The translations under genes and the position numbers were made by a program. Positions 12,488-25,231 of a stretch of 64,000 nt of DNA are shown in pieces. The DNA is taken from positions 4,647,544 to 4,711,543 of the forward strand of contig NC_045151.1 of assembly GCF_008831285.2 (NCBI RefSeq), in the 5' to 3' direction. The notes beneath the pieces were generated by a model that saw nothing but the letters and a program-made list of their open reading frames with translations, was not told where the DNA came from and did not search any database. This stretch comes from Nymphaea colorata. Its lineage: Eukaryota; Streptophyta; Magnoliopsida; Nymphaeales; Nymphaeaceae. How positions within the stretch are numbered: the first letter of the stretch is position 1; every line of letters starts with the position of its first letter.

Positions 12488-14572
12488 TGCTATCAAAGCT
12501 GCACGGTTGATCATCTGACTTCATCTATTGGCATCTATGGCAGCATCTTCTTCACCGTCTACCTATTCAATGTCGAACAGATTTCTGAGCACCAACTTCA
12601 ACTTTAACCAGGTGCCATCAAAATATTCTTAGTTTCTCTCAATCACACTTACAGTAGATACTTATATGCTTTGTGCTGCTCAATTCAAACCCATCCTGAT
12701 TACTTATGGGCTCATGGGTTATATTGATGGAACGAGCCACTGTCTGTCGAAAACTGTTGGAAACTGTGATGATGTTAATTCCGATTACATCTTATGGTTG
12801 AAGCATGATCAGCTTGTTTTGAATTGGATTATTACCTCATTGATGAAAATGTCTTGAGTCAAGATATTGGTTTGGAAACTGAATATGAAGTCTAGTCATC
12901 CTTAAAGAAATCATATGATTCACATTCTTGTTCATGCATAATTCATCTTAGAGGCCAACTTTAGGATCAGAAAAAGGGAGACAAGATAGTGGTTTTGAAT
13001 ATGCAAAATCTCTTGCACAACTATTGTCCCCAAACCTATTGATGTGGATTATCTTGTCATGCATTTGTTGAAAGGATTGCCAAATGAGTATCATGCCTTG
13101 AGGGTTTCAATGGAAACCCGATCTACATCTATGACATTCGAAGAGCTTCATGGTCTACTCTTGACTAAAAAACGTAACATGATAGAAAGGTTTGGTGTTG
13201 AATTCGATCAGCTGAATGCTTCTATTAATTTGACAAACAAGACTAATTTTACTTTCAAAATCAAAATCATGGAGTATTACTTTATCATGATGGAAGAGAA
13301 AATCATAGCAATTTTTGAAGTCATGGAGGCAGATCTCAAAATGATAGACCTCGTGTCACTTGTCAAATCTGTGAAAAACCTAAGCATTTTACATGCACCT
13401 GCTATCAACTTGTCTCCTATGCTCAAAACAATCCTCCATTGGCACCGAAAGCATATCATGTGGCCCCTCACCAGAGATCCACCAATGGTCAAAACTAGTA
13501 TCCAAATTACAGGGCGTTGCATCATGTTACCAGTGACTTGAACAATTTATCTTTGCACTCTGAATGTCAAGGAGACAATAGTGTTCATATTGGAGATAGA
13601 TCAGGTCTGACTATTAACCATATTGGTTCTTCTGTTTTTGACAGATTTGTCATGAATGATATTCTCCATGTGGCTGACATTTCTAAGAACCTCATGTCAG
13701 TCCAAAAATTTACTAAAGACAATAATATTGTCTTCGAATTTCACCCCTCTTGTTGTTATTTTAAGGATCTTACCTCAAAGAAAGTGCTGCTCCAAGGATG
13801 AAGTGAGGAAGGTTTATACAAGTTGATGCTGAACAAGAAAAAGCATACCATCTTTACCACTAGAAATGTTGGCATCAAGGACGCGGTTGACACTTGGCAT
13901 AGATGCTTTGCCCATCCCTCCTTAAAAACTATTAGAACATATTGAATAATTTTAGTTTGCCTTTTCATGATTTTCTGCAACATGAATTGTGTGAAGTCTG
14001 TCAAAAGGGTAAGAGTCACGTCTACCCTTTAACAAGACTTCTACTGCATGGATTCTTAAATATTGTTTATTTTGATGTTTGGGGCCCTAACCCCATGTCT
14101 AGTATTCATGGATATTGATACTATGCATTATTTGTTGATGCCTATTCAAAATATTCTTGGATATATCTTCTCAAGAACAAATCAGACTTACATGAAATTT
14201 TTGAAAAGTTTAATTTGTATCCTGAGCTTGTTACAGGTGTAAAAAAATTAAAATTCTGCATTCAGATTAGGGTGGACAATATGAAGGTCTCACTGGTTTT
14301 CTTGAATCAAATGAAATTGTACATAAGATTTATTGTCCTCACACTTCAAAACAAAATGGGGCAGTTGGGAGACTGCACTGCCATGTTGTTGAAATAGGTC
14401 TCACTATGTTGGCCGATAAAAGTATTGGTCTTATGCTTTTCACATGGCTACAAACCTTGCAAAGAGAGTTTCCACCAAAAATCTTGGAGGACTTAGCCTG
14501 TTTGAAGTTATGCTCAAAACCAAACCAGATTACAATTTTAAAAAATTTTTGGATGCACGTGTGTAAATTCTA
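12488..14572 (+). mobile_element. Degenerate Ty1/copia element 1 (gag to integrase)
   Basis: A primer-binding-like word (tgctatcaaagctgc, compare the initiator-tRNA-Met site tggtatcagagc) lies at 12488-12502. A possible gag ATG follows at 12537. The gag UBN2-type domain is recognisable in pieces: ..FKPILITYGLMGYIDGTS.. near 12685, ..DYILWLKHDQLVLNWII.. near 12785 and HLLKGLPNEYHALRVSMETR near 13065. A CX2CX4HX4C zinc knuckle (CQICEKPKHFTCTC) is encoded near 13358-13400. The protease motif that should read D-S/T-G is YPNYRALHHVTSD near 13500, so the catalytic Asp is lost. GAG-pre-integrase (DTWHRCFAHPSLK, near 13890) and integrase core pieces (YFDVWGPNP; NKMGQLGD) follow up to about 14570. Multiple frameshifts and stops are present. 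I found no reverse transcriptase and no LTRs. Confidence 0.85.
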
Positions 14573-14799
14573 TGACATCTAGTTTTGAAGCAATGTTTGA
14601 TGTGAGGGGTCTTTTCGCCAACACTATTATCTCAATTAAAGCAAAATTAGTAGTGGTAAATGATAAGTGGCCTCTGATGTCAACAATAATATTGAAACCT
14701 AAGTCATTCGTGTCATGATAGATACATTAAAAATGTCAACAACAATATTGAAACCTAAGATTGCCATTCTTGTTTTTGATACATTGAAGCTTGAGCTTT

Positions 14800-15027
14800 T
14801 CTACTTATGTGTATAATGCTGATATATAGAAACCTGAGTTTTTTTTACTTATTTGTATGCTGTTGATACATTGAAACCTGAGTTTTTTTTTTATTTATGC
14901 ATATAATGTTGCCTGAAATGTTATTTTACATTATTTTTCCTACTTACATATATTCTTTCCATAAATTTGATTTTTGAAGGACAAATCCAAGTATCATACT
15001 GTGCTGCTAAGGGTTTGATAAGGGTGA
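14800..15027. repeat. Displaced copy of array segment 1780-2040
   Basis: Shared words such as 'gaaacctgagtttttt', 'ataatgttgcctgaaa', 'aaatttgatttttgaagga' and 'ctaagggtttgataagggtga' occur in the same order as at 1840-2030. Within this copy a short piece around 'gttgatacattgaaacctga' is repeated. It lies right after the copia relic, as if the relic sits inside the old array. Confidence 0.7.
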
Positions 15028-15204
15028 ATAATTATCATAACGTAAACAATTCATTTGCAATAGAATCTACTTAAATGTTATTTAATGAATCCCATTTTTT
15101 CTCTCTATATGTTTGTGTATATTCATGTATATGTACATGTGTGTGTGTGTCCGTGTATGTCTCTCTTTCTCTCTCTCTCTCTATATATATATATAGAGAG
15201 AGAG

Positions 15205-15600
15205 AGAAACATTGTAGGTAAGGTACAAGTCCCTAAACTATAATTTTAGCCATTGATTTTCCAAAGATCGACAGCTCAGAACAATTCAATAAGGGTATTT
15301 TAATAATCTAGCATAAGTGTCTAACTTTTTCTCCCAATTTTTTTCAACCATTTATTTTGAAAAAATTATGTGTGTGCGTGTGTGTGTGTGTGTGTATACA
15401 TGGGGGGAGAGAGAAAGAGAGAGAGATTGGTAGGTATGAGATACCTAAACAATAATTTTTACCCATTGATTTTTCAAAGATGGACAGCTGAGAACAATTC
15501 AAGAAGGGTATTTTAATAATCTAGCATAACGAGTAACTTTTTCAATTAAGTTTTTTTAACCATTTATATTGGAAAAACCAGTGGTCAAAAAGATTTTTTA
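15205..15600. repeat. Direct duplication of about 215 bp with GT/GA microsatellites
   Basis: The text around 15211-15360 (gacagctcagaacaattcaa, agggtattttaataatctag, caaccattta) recurs at 15425-15585 with a few changes. A GT tract followed by a GA tract separates the copies. A weaker third relative lies at 9276-9345 ('ttggtaggtacgagat'). No coding sequence is seen. Confidence 0.75.
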
Positions 15601-15988
15601 TAGGGTTTGCACCTAAGGGTTTAGTAACTACCAATTTCTCTCTCACACACAATATACATACATATATATATATATATAGCAATCAATGACAAAAATACTA
15701 ATATTAAAATCTAACATTTCTATTACTGTTATCAAATACATTGTGACATCACAATGCATTTATTACCATTAATGAAATTATAACTTATGCTTGTGCTTTA
15801 GTTGAGATAATAGGGTTGACAAAAGGACCCCTCACATTCTTAGAATTATACAATGGGCAACATAGTTTTGGCACTAGTGCAACAAACGATTCAAATTTGG
15901 AAGCTATATGCATAAGTAAAAAAAGAAAAAAGCTTGTGTCACAATGCATTTAGTGACATTAATGGAAATTTTAGACTTTAATATTAAT

Positions 15989-15992
<4 letters not shown>

Positions 15993-16077
<85 letters not shown>

Positions 16078-16097
16078 TGTGTGTGTGTGTGTGTGTG
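15993..16097. repeat. (TA)n(GT)n microsatellite
   Basis: About 80 bases of TA followed directly by about 23 bases of GT. It is one of the longest simple repeats in the window. Confidence 0.95.
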
Positions 16098-19000
16098 AGG
16101 GAAAGAGAGAAAAAAATTGGTTGGTGCTCTAAGAAATCATTTTGTCCACTTATTTTTCCAAAAATGTTCTAATTGAAGTGGCAATCTCTATAGAGGATGA
16201 ACTGTTGTCCTTATCGTTCTTGCGAACCATGTTGGTTATTCTCTTTCCTTCTTCCTCCCTTGTCCATATTTTCTTTTCTTTCAATTTTCACGTGGTACAA
16301 GAGCAGAAATTTTCAATTTAATAGATGATTATTGTTAAGTTGGCATTTTAGTCTCCTTGTGGGCATCTTTGATCAGTTGGTTTTCAACATTTTCTAACGT
16401 GAATTAGAGATTGGAGGTCAACAAATTTCCACTTAATCCTATGATTTTGGCCTTCATTAGCAACCAATGATTCTCATATCATGCAATTTCTTTTACATTT
16501 GCAAGTTAAAGACTACCTTGTTTGCCCTTGAGGTGATGTATTATCATCTACAAGGAATAAACAGGTGACCGAGTAATAATCTGCCTTGTTGGTCATGTTA
16601 CTTTCCTTGTATTTTGTTTCATGGAAACTTTGCTTATTTATTTGTTTTCAGTTTGTTGTTTTTATTGAAAGCTTCATTTGATTTGCTTATATCAGGCCAT
16701 ATTTCCTTCAAAACTGCATTGGGGTGTGGTGAAAACTGGCCATTGAGAATACCAATATCATAGTGTATTTAAATTATGAAGCAGGTATGCTTTTTGGGTG
16801 GTAGGCATATTTATTATATCCTTTATTCAAGGGTTGCTGTTTGATATGCAATGATACATTTTTTGAAAACTTGTTAATTCAAAACAGAGTTGCTGCAACA
16901 GTTGGAAAAATGTTTCTCATTATTCATAATTCATATGCTGCAGCCTGGTGGACCCACTGCTTCGTGTAGAAGTCAGTGGTACATGTGACTTGCATTCATT
17001 TGAATGCATGGGGTCAACTTTTGCTGTTATTTACATAGTCTATAAGGCATTTGGTTGAGCAGCGGGCTTGTCTGATTGTGAGTTTGTAATTGTTGTTTAA
17101 AGTGACTGATAGCATGTGCAGACATTGTTTTTCTGGTTCATTGTAATTTCTTAAATGGAAGTATTATTATGATGTCTGAATTTGATTTTCCTTGAAGGTT
17201 TGTTAGAAATGTTAGCCATCACAGAGTTTTATTGCTCATTTAATCGACTTACATGGTTTTCGTGATTGCTAGGAGGTTTAAGGGGGGTTTTGGAGTCGTG
17301 AAATGCCACGCAAAGACGCATTAAGATGTACAAACGATCAAATAGGCTCCCAGGATTGTACGCACATAACATAACCTGTATTGGGTGTGCTAATAGAGGC
17401 ACTGTATTGGAACATATCACAATATGTTGTAAACATATTGTAAGTTTATTTTTAATTTAAAAATATAAAAATGGCAAAAAAAGAGGAAAAATCAAGAAAA
17501 ACATGTCACACATAAATATAGGGTTATATGGCTATGATTATCTATTAACTGTTCAACGTAACCTAATCTAATGTCAAAGTCATAACATATCAAGAAATAA
17601 TTTTAAAGTGTTGTACATCTCAAGAAGAAATTGTTTAATGCAAATAATAAATGAAAATATCATCATGATCATTTATCATCTTCCTGTTCTCAATGTTACT
17701 TGCATTATCTTCTTCAAATTGAATATCATAGCCAACATATCAAGACTCTTTCAAATGGTCAATTTCTCAAGTCGGCAATTTCTCTCTCAAATCAATGGTT
17801 TCTACTTGAAATGGGCAAGAATTGTTTATCTTTCAACTCTTAAAAATGTTAAAGAGGAGAGAAGAGCTTTACGCCCTGTTCCAAAAAGGGGGTTCAGACC
17901 CCATTTTTGTGTGTTTGCCAAGCTGCGGGGTTTATCGGCCTCTACTGTATACGTTACGTAAGATATACATGCAATACACCACCCTTTATGATACAATTAG
18001 TGTATTGTATCATATTTCTCAATAGATATGATACTTATTGTAAGATGTAGCTTCTTATCGTACTATAGGTAGAACACTAATTTCACCTCTTTAACTAAAA
18101 GTAAAGTACTTGGTCACAATGGGGCACATTTCATAAGCATTAAGCTTTTGAATATTTATAGAATGAATAATTTTGAATATCATGGGCATACTTTAATTAC
18201 CAGAATTAACTACAAATTTGATTAGCTTAGGCTGCTTTGATAGGAGGGTGAAACACTGTAGAATAGAACGGGTGAAAGAGTACGGTTCTCGTTATAATGT
18301 CACCATGTAAAAAAATGGCAATATTTATGTAGGCGCAAGGACCTAATATTTGCAACTTTGTTAGTATAATGTCACGGTTCTCATTATAACTATCAATATC
18401 ATAATTTAGCTTCATGGTGCACCTGAGGTTTAAAATTAATATTATGAATTAGCGTAATGAAATTCCAAATTCATTTGAGATTTATTATCGGTATCCGACA
18501 TGAATCGTCGTGCAATATGACAAATATGAAGAAATTTGAATTCAGTTTAGCCCAATAAGTTCACGTTTTCATAAGTTGCAGGCAGTTCACCTGGAAGGAA
18601 CTGTCAGCATATCATGTGGATATAATCTGTACCTACATCATCTTTTATGGAGCTTCACATGCAAATGGAACTCATTTATGACACTGAACCAATAAATAAC
18701 ATCAAATGATGAAGTGGAAGATTTATGTGACCTAAATGAAATTGCAATGGCCCTTGTTTTTGAAGTGTAACTTTCTCTTGTGTAAATAAAATGGTCTCAT
18801 TACAATATGTAGCACCATATTATCAGACGTGTTTTCTACTAGTCGCAAACCACTATGAGATTACAGGTTACCTCCATCAGCAAGCCAAACTTCGAAGCAT
18901 CACAAGTCATGAAGAGATACGATAAAGCTCTTAAACAAGTCAGGAATCACTGTTTGCATGACACAACTATAACTGTTGTGTACCAACTCACAGACTCACA

Positions 19001-19292
19001 GTATGTTGTACAAGACTATTTTCATCCCAAGCTAAGCTCATCCTCATTTGCTTTTCCGTTCTAGGAGGCAAGCTAGGATTAAAGTCACAGCATAATTTCT
19101 GTCTACAAACAAACTTTCAGTCACAGATTATACAGTAAAACTTGAAAGAGAATGCAATGACCCCATCATTGACAATCCAACTTGATATGGCCTGTATCAC
19201 AGATTAGCCAAATCCATCAAGGATCTCTCAGAGTTCATGAATGCGTCATTCCTAGTGCTGTCTTCTTACTCAGAAAGGTTTGGGGAAACAAG
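16098..19292. other. Intergenic stretch, no gene recognised
   Basis: Both strands were read for exon-like text. Only short ORFs without recognisable motifs are present. A slightly richer piece near 17860-17960 (gggttcagaccccatttttg, ctgcggggtttatcgg) reads like a fragment of an unidentified transposon. I see no tRNA, no long repeat and no support for exons of the spastizin-like gene further right. Confidence 0.5.
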
Positions 19293-20716
19293 GATAACAT
19301 GCCTTTATGTCACATAGGTGTGGGTGCCGGAGCGGCACATCCCAAAAAATTTAGGTGCGGTGGTGTGGCGAGAATATTTTGTTTATTATTATCAATTTAT
19401 TATATATATATATAGTAAATTTGTCTATACACAACAAAATTATCATTTATCAAATAATAAATTTAAAATTGCAAATCAACAATTCAACGAGTCTTTAATT
19501 TATTAATGTATAGAACATAATGCATACGACCATATAAAAGTTTAGAACAACATATATTCTATATAGTAAATACTGTAAATTACAATATAACATATTATGC
19601 AGAAGCAGAAATTGAAATTAACAGCTGGAAAGTAGAACACAGCTGCATATTATGCAGAAGCAGAAATTGAAATTAACAGCTGGAAAGTAGAACACAGCTG
19701 CACCTATAATACAAGTAACAAATCTTATATATTAATATGTTATAACTGATAGCCAATAATGTATACTGTGATATGAAACAACAGTGAAAGTGTAAAACAA
19801 AATGTTAAAAGTTAAAATGGCAAGTTACAGGTTACAACACAACTATATATCGTATACTACGAAAACGACAATAGAACAATCACTTATTTCAGGCAATGAT
19901 TATAAAATCCTAAAAAAAGGTACGTCACAAATAAAAACTGAAAAACACACAGAAAATATAAAAAAATAGGGTTTGCAGCAAGAGCAAACAATTATTCATC
20001 AGTCATCACACACGTTAAAAAAAATTGGACAACAGTGAAAAAGTGAACATGGAAGGGTGATAGTGATACTTGATAGCATAATAAAATTCAATGGAGAATG
20101 TCGGAGGATTGGACATCAGAGGACTGGAGGACAGCCCGCCATCTCAGATCATTGTCGCCAGTCTCCAAAGGACAGAAAACTGATAAAAGAAAGACACTGG
20201 CTGTTAGAGGATTGAATATCGGTTGCCTTATGCCGAAGAAGGGCTGAAGGTCGCCGCTGGAAGACAGTCTACCGGTCTCAGGTCACCGTCACAACGATGG
20301 CCTCGGAAAATCATCGTCTTTCAAGTCTCTCTCCACACACACGGAAGGCCGAACTCAAAGGGATCGAGTGGTGCCCTAACGCACTTTTCAATACTTATAA
20401 TGAAATAATTAAAAAAACAAAAAAAAGGACACATATAGACTCGACATAGGTTGACAGCACCCGACTTAAGTCAAACACGAGTCAGGTGCATATCAAAAAT
20501 GGACAAAAATGGTCGGGTGTGGCTGACCGCACCCGACTCTTCTTGACCAAGTGTGGGTGCAAGTCGAAGCCGCACCCGCACCCGAGTCATGTCTACTTGG
20601 GTGCGGCAGCAAAAGTGAAGCGTCCGTGTGATATAGAGAAGTTATAGTGATACAAGCAACAGTGCATCCCTCGGTGTGGCAGCAAAAGTGAAACGTCCAT
20701 GTGACTTAGAGAAGTT
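19293..20716. mobile_element. hAT-like non-autonomous element, copy 1 (edges uncertain)
   Basis: The left part reads ctttatgtcacataggtgtg and then agcggcacatcccaaaaaat followed by ttaggtgcggtggtgtggcg. This matches the left end of the element at 35992-36932 (agcacatctcaaaaaa, ttaggtgcggcggtgcggcg), including the following TTA/ATT-rich run. The right part (20500-20620) is full of complementary gcacccg/cgggtgc words, as in the other copy, and 'ccatgtgacttag' at 20704-20716 could be the inverted terminus. I could not find a convincing target duplication, so the ends are approximate. There is no transposase ORF. Confidence 0.55.
19591..19700. repeat. 55-bp tandem duplication
   Basis: The word catattatgcagaag starts at 19591 and again at 19646. 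The two 55-base units look identical over almost their full length. They sit inside the hAT-like element at 19293-20716. Confidence 0.9.
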
Positions 20717-20746
20717 ATAGTGATACGAGCAACAATGCATCCTTAA
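20601..20746. repeat. 73-bp tandem duplication
   Basis: The words gtgcggcagcaaaagtgaag (20601) and gtgtggcagcaaaagtgaaa (20674) begin two units of 73 bases that differ at a handful of positions. They overlap the presumed right end of the hAT-like element, which makes that boundary ambiguous. Confidence 0.85.
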
Positions 20747-23690
20747 TTTTTCAAAAATCATTCAACTCCAGCTTCTGCCTAATTTATCACTCAGCCGGAA
20801 TGTGTAAATATAAGTTAATGCAGTGAAGAAGATGGGCTTTTGGGGACACGTTTGGTTTGCAAATGGCAAAACCTGCTTTGAGAAAAAAACATGTTTTGTC
20901 CTCAACTAGGTTATCGGTAAACTAGAACGACAGATGCAAAAGCAAATTTGGTAGAACCAAGTTACATGTCAGGTAGGCATGCCACAAGGTCTCAGTTCAA
21001 AGGAAGTAACTTTGTCAGTTAACATGAGAAACACATGAAAAGTAATGTAAAGGGATCTAAATGAGATTCAACGGGCCAAAAGTAGATTCAAACACAAGAA
21101 GATGACTTGCACCAATGTGTAAATGTTGACCATGGGATCCTTGTGCATTATCCATCAGTCCATTAGTCGATGGGTAACAAGCTTTGAGTTGGTTACTGCA
21201 TGAAATAGTTGTCATTGTTTGCTCTAGCCTCCACCGTTGTGATGTTGATTTCTGTGGTTAAACATTATCTAATGGGTTCATATTTGAGAGGAAATGTCAC
21301 CCTCAGAAAAAAAGGAACCTTAATGTGTCATGATGATATCTGATAGTAATAGCACATTCAAGGACTACCATCCATGATGCAGTCCTCCCTAAGTTTTCTT
21401 TCGTGAGTGAAGAAGAATATTGGAAGACATGTTGAAAACAACACCTAATATGACGTCCGGATCTGGATCCAGATTCAGACATCATTATGACCCAAAACTT
21501 ATACACGTTCTAACAGGGAAGACATGTATGTGTCTTGCATGGCACATGAAAATGAAGACAGAGATATGGAAAGATTACATATGTGTTTTCATATGCAAAA
21601 ATGAAACTCAGCTGTGCATAATGTTTCTTTACTTTGAACTTAGCAGCAACACTTTTTTATCCTTGGTCTGTGTGAGAACTTAATTTCTGCAACAAGTTCA
21701 CTGATTTTAAAGGTGTTGTTTTGCTTAAGTGTGAGCGCACTGAAAAATGTGTTTTTCATTTCAGTAACTTTTTTCATGCTTGGAATCAACAACAGCTTTT
21801 CTGTTTATGTCAATGCTAATATACAGTTTCTGTGCCCAAGAGCAAAATCTATGCTCCTTGGTTCATAACTACTGCTGGCTGTAGTGCTTCCTGATTTATC
21901 ACTCTGAGATGTTAAACGAGTCAGATGGTCTGTTGTGGAACCATCGTTGATGTTTCTGTGCTGGGTGCTCTTCATGAGCTTATGATTTTTCCAGGTCACT
22001 TTTGAAGGACTTGATAAAAAAAAGGTTGTATCACATGAGGAGACCTTTCTTAAAACATGGATTGCCACACAAAGAAAAATGTTGATAATCTACAAGGAAG
22101 CTCTATCCTCTGGGTCTGCAGAGTTGGCTCAAATGATTCAGATAATGCAACATTTGCAATAAACTTTACATAAACATCCAAAGCTAGGAATGTGTATTCA
22201 ATTACAAATAGGTTATTTAATACACGTGCTTGTTTTTTTTGTTTAACTTCTTTTTGGGGGTTGCTGCTTTTGGATGTCGTCATGAAGGTTAGTTGGAGCA
22301 TAAAAAGATTGCACTTCTGTTTTTTGACCTGGGCAATATTTGTCTTGATGAGATGATTTTTGCCTTCTGAGGTAGTCACAAGCTAACAATCTATAGCAGG
22401 TTCATAGGCATCTCAGAGTCTTCTCACTTTTACAATCAAACATGTGGAAAGTTTAAATAGTTATTTCCTTGCTCGTTTATCAGTCATGGGTGCTGTGCTC
22501 TTTTGATGTGCCCGTTTTCCTCAAGTAGCAATATATTGCTTTTTTTACTACTTCAGAGATTAAACTGCTCTTTTGGAAGTACACAAAGACTGAATCATTG
22601 ATTTCGTGTGCTCAATTTCATCCTAGGCAGCATATTGATATGCAAAAATCTTGAATCCACCAGTTCATGGGCTTGATATGACTTGGTAGACTAACTTGTC
22701 CATGGATGCGGCTTTTATATGTCTAAAAGTTTTCATGGGTATGAGATACTTTTCTCTAGGCCATAACCATAAATGTCATTCTTGGCAATTTCTTGACAAG
22801 GTTTTCTCAATCTTTTAATTTTTTTAAATTTGTTTTTCTTTTAAAACTTCTAGAAAAATGTCAAAAATAAAAAAAAAATACATAGGATACTAGAAAAATT
22901 GTGAAATTATGTGTTTTTTACTGTTTTTCATCACCATACCAAAAAAGGTGAGGACTACAAGGATTTTAATATTAATCCATAGAAATGTTTCAAATTTTAA
23001 ATGAAAAATAATAAGTATAAAGCAGACTTGTATTTTAAAGTGAAAATATGATATGATCTAAAAGGTGTCAGGTTATTTCTATTCCAGTAATGTTTTAAAC
23101 AATAGCAATACTTTACAATATTACTAGTCAGCTCAAAATGGTGACAATGTTGTGATATTTCAAAATATTGTGATTGCACTCGAGGCACATGCATGACTGC
23201 TGAAATTTGGTTTGGCACTATATGTATCTGCTTAATGAGAGGGTGCTCACAAGTCAGGTTCAAGCCAAGATAGGCTATCTAAAGCTTAATTTGAGTCATG
23301 AAGGAGTCGGCTCAAGCTGATCTTGAGTTCACCAGCTCGAACTAGACATTTTTCAGTTTGAGAGAGCTCTTGAGTTTAGCCAACCAAAGCATTAAGAGGT
23401 TTTTTATATGGAGAATCACAATGCACTCTCCTTAATTAACATGCCTTCTCGCATATTTGACCTCAATTTCAAGTGTTAAACATGACTTTGTTATTAGCTT
23501 GACCTTGCCGGTTCATTCCGGGAGATCCCAATGCATCCTTAGCTGACTTTAATTCGCACTTAAAAAGGACTATGAATCAGTGGTTGTATGGGATATGGGT
23601 ATATAAAGTCCTGGTTTCTCAGAATCTTATGCACAGGACTCTTCTCAAGTCTGAAATTATCAAAATAAAAAATCTAACATGGGTAGGCCA
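20747..23690. other. Intergenic stretch, no gene recognised
   Basis: Several ORFs of 60-110 codons occur on both strands (for example minus 22050-22379), but none shows a family motif, a plausible start context and splice context together. Codon-level conservation cannot be judged here. Around 23265-23370 there is a 'gagctcgagttc'-rich piece with a relative at 27490-27620, probably an old DNA-transposon fragment. Confidence 0.45.
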
Positions 23691-24010
23691 TCAAGGAACT
23701 AGTTGGGGCTAGCAGACCTAGTCAGTTTGAGCAAGTTGGATATTTACACAGGGTAGGTAATAGGCCAGCCACTTAGCAAGCACCTTAGGAATTAACTACT
23801 TTTAAGAAGTAAAAATAGTAGCCCAAGTGAACTGCTCATTGATTACTTAAGAGCTAAAGCAACTTAAAGCTTTTGTTATATATTAAGAAATTAAATAGTG
23901 ACAACTAAGAATCCTCAGTTCCTAACTATTGAGGAAAGAGGAGAGAAGATAAATAGATTGGCAAGTCAGGGTTATTGGTAGTCGAGATCTAATGTTCTCT
24001 TATATTTGTT

Positions 24011-24046
<36 letters not shown>

Positions 24047-24181
24047 AGAGAAAATAACAGGAAGGGGGGAAAAACAAATATGCCAGGGATCAGTGAACGA
24101 CTGGTAGGTACTGGTCGACTGGCTGGTCATGGACCAGTCAGCTTATCTCCAACTAGGTTGGCTAGTCTGGTGAGTGCTGAC
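23691..24181. repeat. Direct repeat A, copy 1
   Basis: This segment, starting tcaaggaactagttgggg and ending near tgagtgctgac, is repeated at 24684-25231 with few substitutions. It contains a short TA tract (about 24010-24046) framed by ttctcttata and its reverse complement. No coding sequence is seen. Confidence 0.9.
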
Positions 24182-24683
24182 TGTAAATCAGGCCCAAACT
24201 TGAGAATATAAATGCTTCAAAAGATTCACTCTTGAAGATCCCAGCAACTTCAATAGGTAGCACAAAACCAAAGACTAAATGTCAAACTTGAGGAGAAGAT
24301 AAGAAATATATTGATCTCAAAAGAATACACAAGAGAGGCCTAAAAGCCTTAACCAAACAAGGAACAACAGTCCCTTATTTATAGTACAATGAAAGGAAGA
24401 GAGGAAGGAAGAGTTGGCTGTTGGACCACCTCCAATGGCTAGAAATCTAGCCATTGGAAGCTAGTCCAACAGCTAGTTCCCCTTTATAAATAAAAATGGT
24501 AAAAACAAAAAAAGAAATAAAAAGGTACATAAAAAGGAAAAAGAAGTAAATGAAATAAAATACATGAACACCTATGCATACATATATATTTATAGAGACA
24601 AATCATACATGAAACTAGATGTATGACAGTACATATGAAATATACATATGTACACTTACATGATATCTAGTCCTTAAATTTCA
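24182..24683 (-). mobile_element. LTR-like segment B between the two A repeats
   Basis: This 502-base segment starts TG and ends CA. It shares an ordered set of words with 26660-27234 (taaaagccttaacc; acaacagtccc; tttatag; caatggctagaaa..ctagcc). Reading the complementary strand gives a TATA-like box and a pyrimidine-rich transcript start typical of a copia LTR. It may be a solo LTR in minus orientation, but no 5-bp target duplication is visible, because both sides border the A repeats. Confidence 0.5.
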
Positions 24684-25016
24684 AGGAACTAGTTGGGGCT
24701 AGTGGACCTAGTCAGTTTGAGCAAGTTGGATATTTACATAGGGTAGGTAATAGGCCAGCCACTTAGCAAGAACCTTAGGGAATTAACTACTTTTAAGAAG
24801 TAAAAATAGTAGCCCAAGTGAACTGCTCATTGATTACTTAAGAGCTAAAGCAACTTAAAGCTTTTGTTATATATTAAGAAATTAAATAGTGACAACTACG
24901 AACCCTCAGTTCCTAACTATTGAGGAAAGAGTAGACAAGATAAATAGATTGGCAAAACAGGGTTTTTGGTAGTCGAGATCTAGTGTTCTCTTATATTTGT
25001 GAATATATATATATAC

Positions 25017-25089
<73 letters not shown>

Positions 25090-25231
25090 CAAATATAAGA
25101 GAAAATAACAGGAAGGGGGGAATAACAAATATGCTAGGGATCAGGGAACGTCTGGTAGGGACTGGTTGACTGGCTGGTCATTGACCAGTCGGCTTATCTC
25201 CAACTAGGTTGGCTAGTCTGCTGAGTACTGA
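24684..25231. repeat. Direct repeat A, copy 2
   Basis: Second copy of the segment at 23691-24181. The main difference is expansion of the internal TA tract (25005-25087 here, compared with about 37 bases in copy 1). The order A-B-A could be a tandem duplication that trapped B, or unequal recombination. Confidence 0.9.
24986..25103. repeat. 118-bp AT palindrome with perfect 20-base arms
   Basis: The left arm TTCTCTTATATTTGTGAATA at 24986-25005 has its exact reverse complement at 25084-25103. The space between is almost pure TA, which is also self-complementary. The whole stretch can fold into one long hairpin or cruciform. Copy 1 of the repeat (near 23996-24054) has only the outer ten bases of the arm. 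Confidence 0.9.

Noticed and set aside
22050-22379. Minus-strand ORF of 109 codons
   Set aside because: No motif, no neighbouring exons, unremarkable composition.
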